Shown one piece after another: positions 63,387 through 64,000 of a stretch of DNA of 64,000 bases (the stretch's first letter is position 1; the number at the start of each line of letters is the position of its first letter). Source of the DNA: Haematobia irritans. Taxonomy: Eukaryota; Arthropoda; Insecta; Diptera; Muscidae. The position numbers were made by a program, and so were the translations under genes. The stretch spans positions 222,868,085-222,932,084 of the forward strand of contig NC_134400.1 in NCBI RefSeq assembly GCF_050003625.1, written 5' to 3'. Under the pieces are notes generated by a model that saw only the letters and a program-made list of their open reading frames with translations, had not been told where the DNA came from and made no database searches.

Positions 63387-63871
63387 TACTATTTGAGTTC
63401 ATTACATGCAAACTAAGTGAAAAAAAAAACTAAAAACTATTATTTTCTTTGATTTTCTTCGACCTTTTATATTAAATTATTATTAAAAACTAAACATGAC
63501 CTTTCATTTTGGATGTTAAAATGTCAGATAAACACATGGACATAGGCATCATTAAAATCTATAAGCCTCTGGTGATATGACAATAGGTGCAAAATTACCC
63601 ATCAAACTAGGATAACCTGACTGCCCTCAGGGTTTGTTCATTTGCATAATTATGAGACTTCATTTCATTTGCAGACAAAGAAATACTTTCGAGACAAATT
63701 GGCGTCAGCGACATTTACACAGAAAAACCCCGTTATTAAACTGATTCTAAAATGAGCTTATTTTTTAGTGCAAAATCATTATTATAGTATGTTTCTCAAA
63801 ATTCCTCAGCCCAATGAAACTGTCTTTATTGCAAGTATACCTAAAAAAGTCGCTAAAGTAGGAGGTCTAGA
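63387..63871. other. Gene-free stretch
   Basis: Nothing is recognised. Confidence 0.5.
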
Positions 63872-64000
63872 TAAATTAAGGTTAGGTTAGATGACAGCCC
63901 GATGTATCAGGCTCACTTAGACTATTCAGTTCACTGTGATACCACATTGGTGAACTTCTCTCTTATCACTGAGTGCTGCCCGATTCCATGTTAAGCTCAA
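63872..64000 (-). mobile_element. LINE 3' end, runs off the window
   Basis: CAGGCTCACTTAGACTATTC and CACTGTGATACCACATT match the 3' UTR of the LINE fragment at 25028. The AGGTTAGGTTAG stretch marks the 3' terminus, so the body lies beyond 64000. Confidence 0.7.

Overview
The window looks like nuclear DNA of a muscid fly. It carries exons of a Na-K-Cl cotransporter gene with canonical GT-AG introns, mariner copies of the Himar1 type first described from the horn fly Haematobia irritans, and many dipteran-type repeats. Haematobia or a close stable-fly relative is my best guess for the host; this is inference, not proof.

The only host protein gene I can support is an SLC12 cation-chloride cotransporter on the minus strand, best matched to Drosophila Ncc69. 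Ten exons between 37342 and 8311 join in a consistent reading phase and give about 537 residues. They cover part of the cytoplasmic N-terminus (with an RFQV kinase-docking motif and the regulatory phospho-site stretch) and most of the first ten membrane helices. The 5' exon(s) were not found up to 64000. The 3' half (last helices and C-terminal domain) lies below position 1. Exons cluster tightly (37.0-37.3, 14.4-15.3, 8.3-9.1 kb), and the long introns of 13.2, 8.2, 5.3 and more than 8.3 kb are filled with mobile DNA.

The rest is mobile and repetitive DNA, often nested. (i) Three related tandem-repeat element families, here called F1, F2 and F3, look like DINE-1/HINE-type (Helentron-derived) elements. 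All three have GC-rich hairpin ends, a GTCCGTCTGTCTGT box and internal arrays with exactly the same 153-bp period. (ii) Dead Tc1/mariner copies of three lineages are present: two DD37E elements (12.1 and 50.4 kb), one DD41D element (21.9 kb) and two Himar1-like DD34D elements (25.7 and 43.8 kb), both split by F-family insertions. (iii) There are MITEs flanked by TA, with CACTG, CACA and CCCAGCAAA ends. (iv) LINE 3' ends, tRNA-like SINE pieces and a 29-bp minisatellite complete the list.

The least explained structure is at 53.9-55.2 kb on the minus strand: a series of small exon-like cassettes, four of them related copies, each bounded by consensus splice sites, inside a 2.9-kb segment with CACTG-type ends. 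The open reading frames that run through the F1, F2 and F3 arrays are artefacts of a 153-bp (51-codon) repeat and are not annotated as genes.
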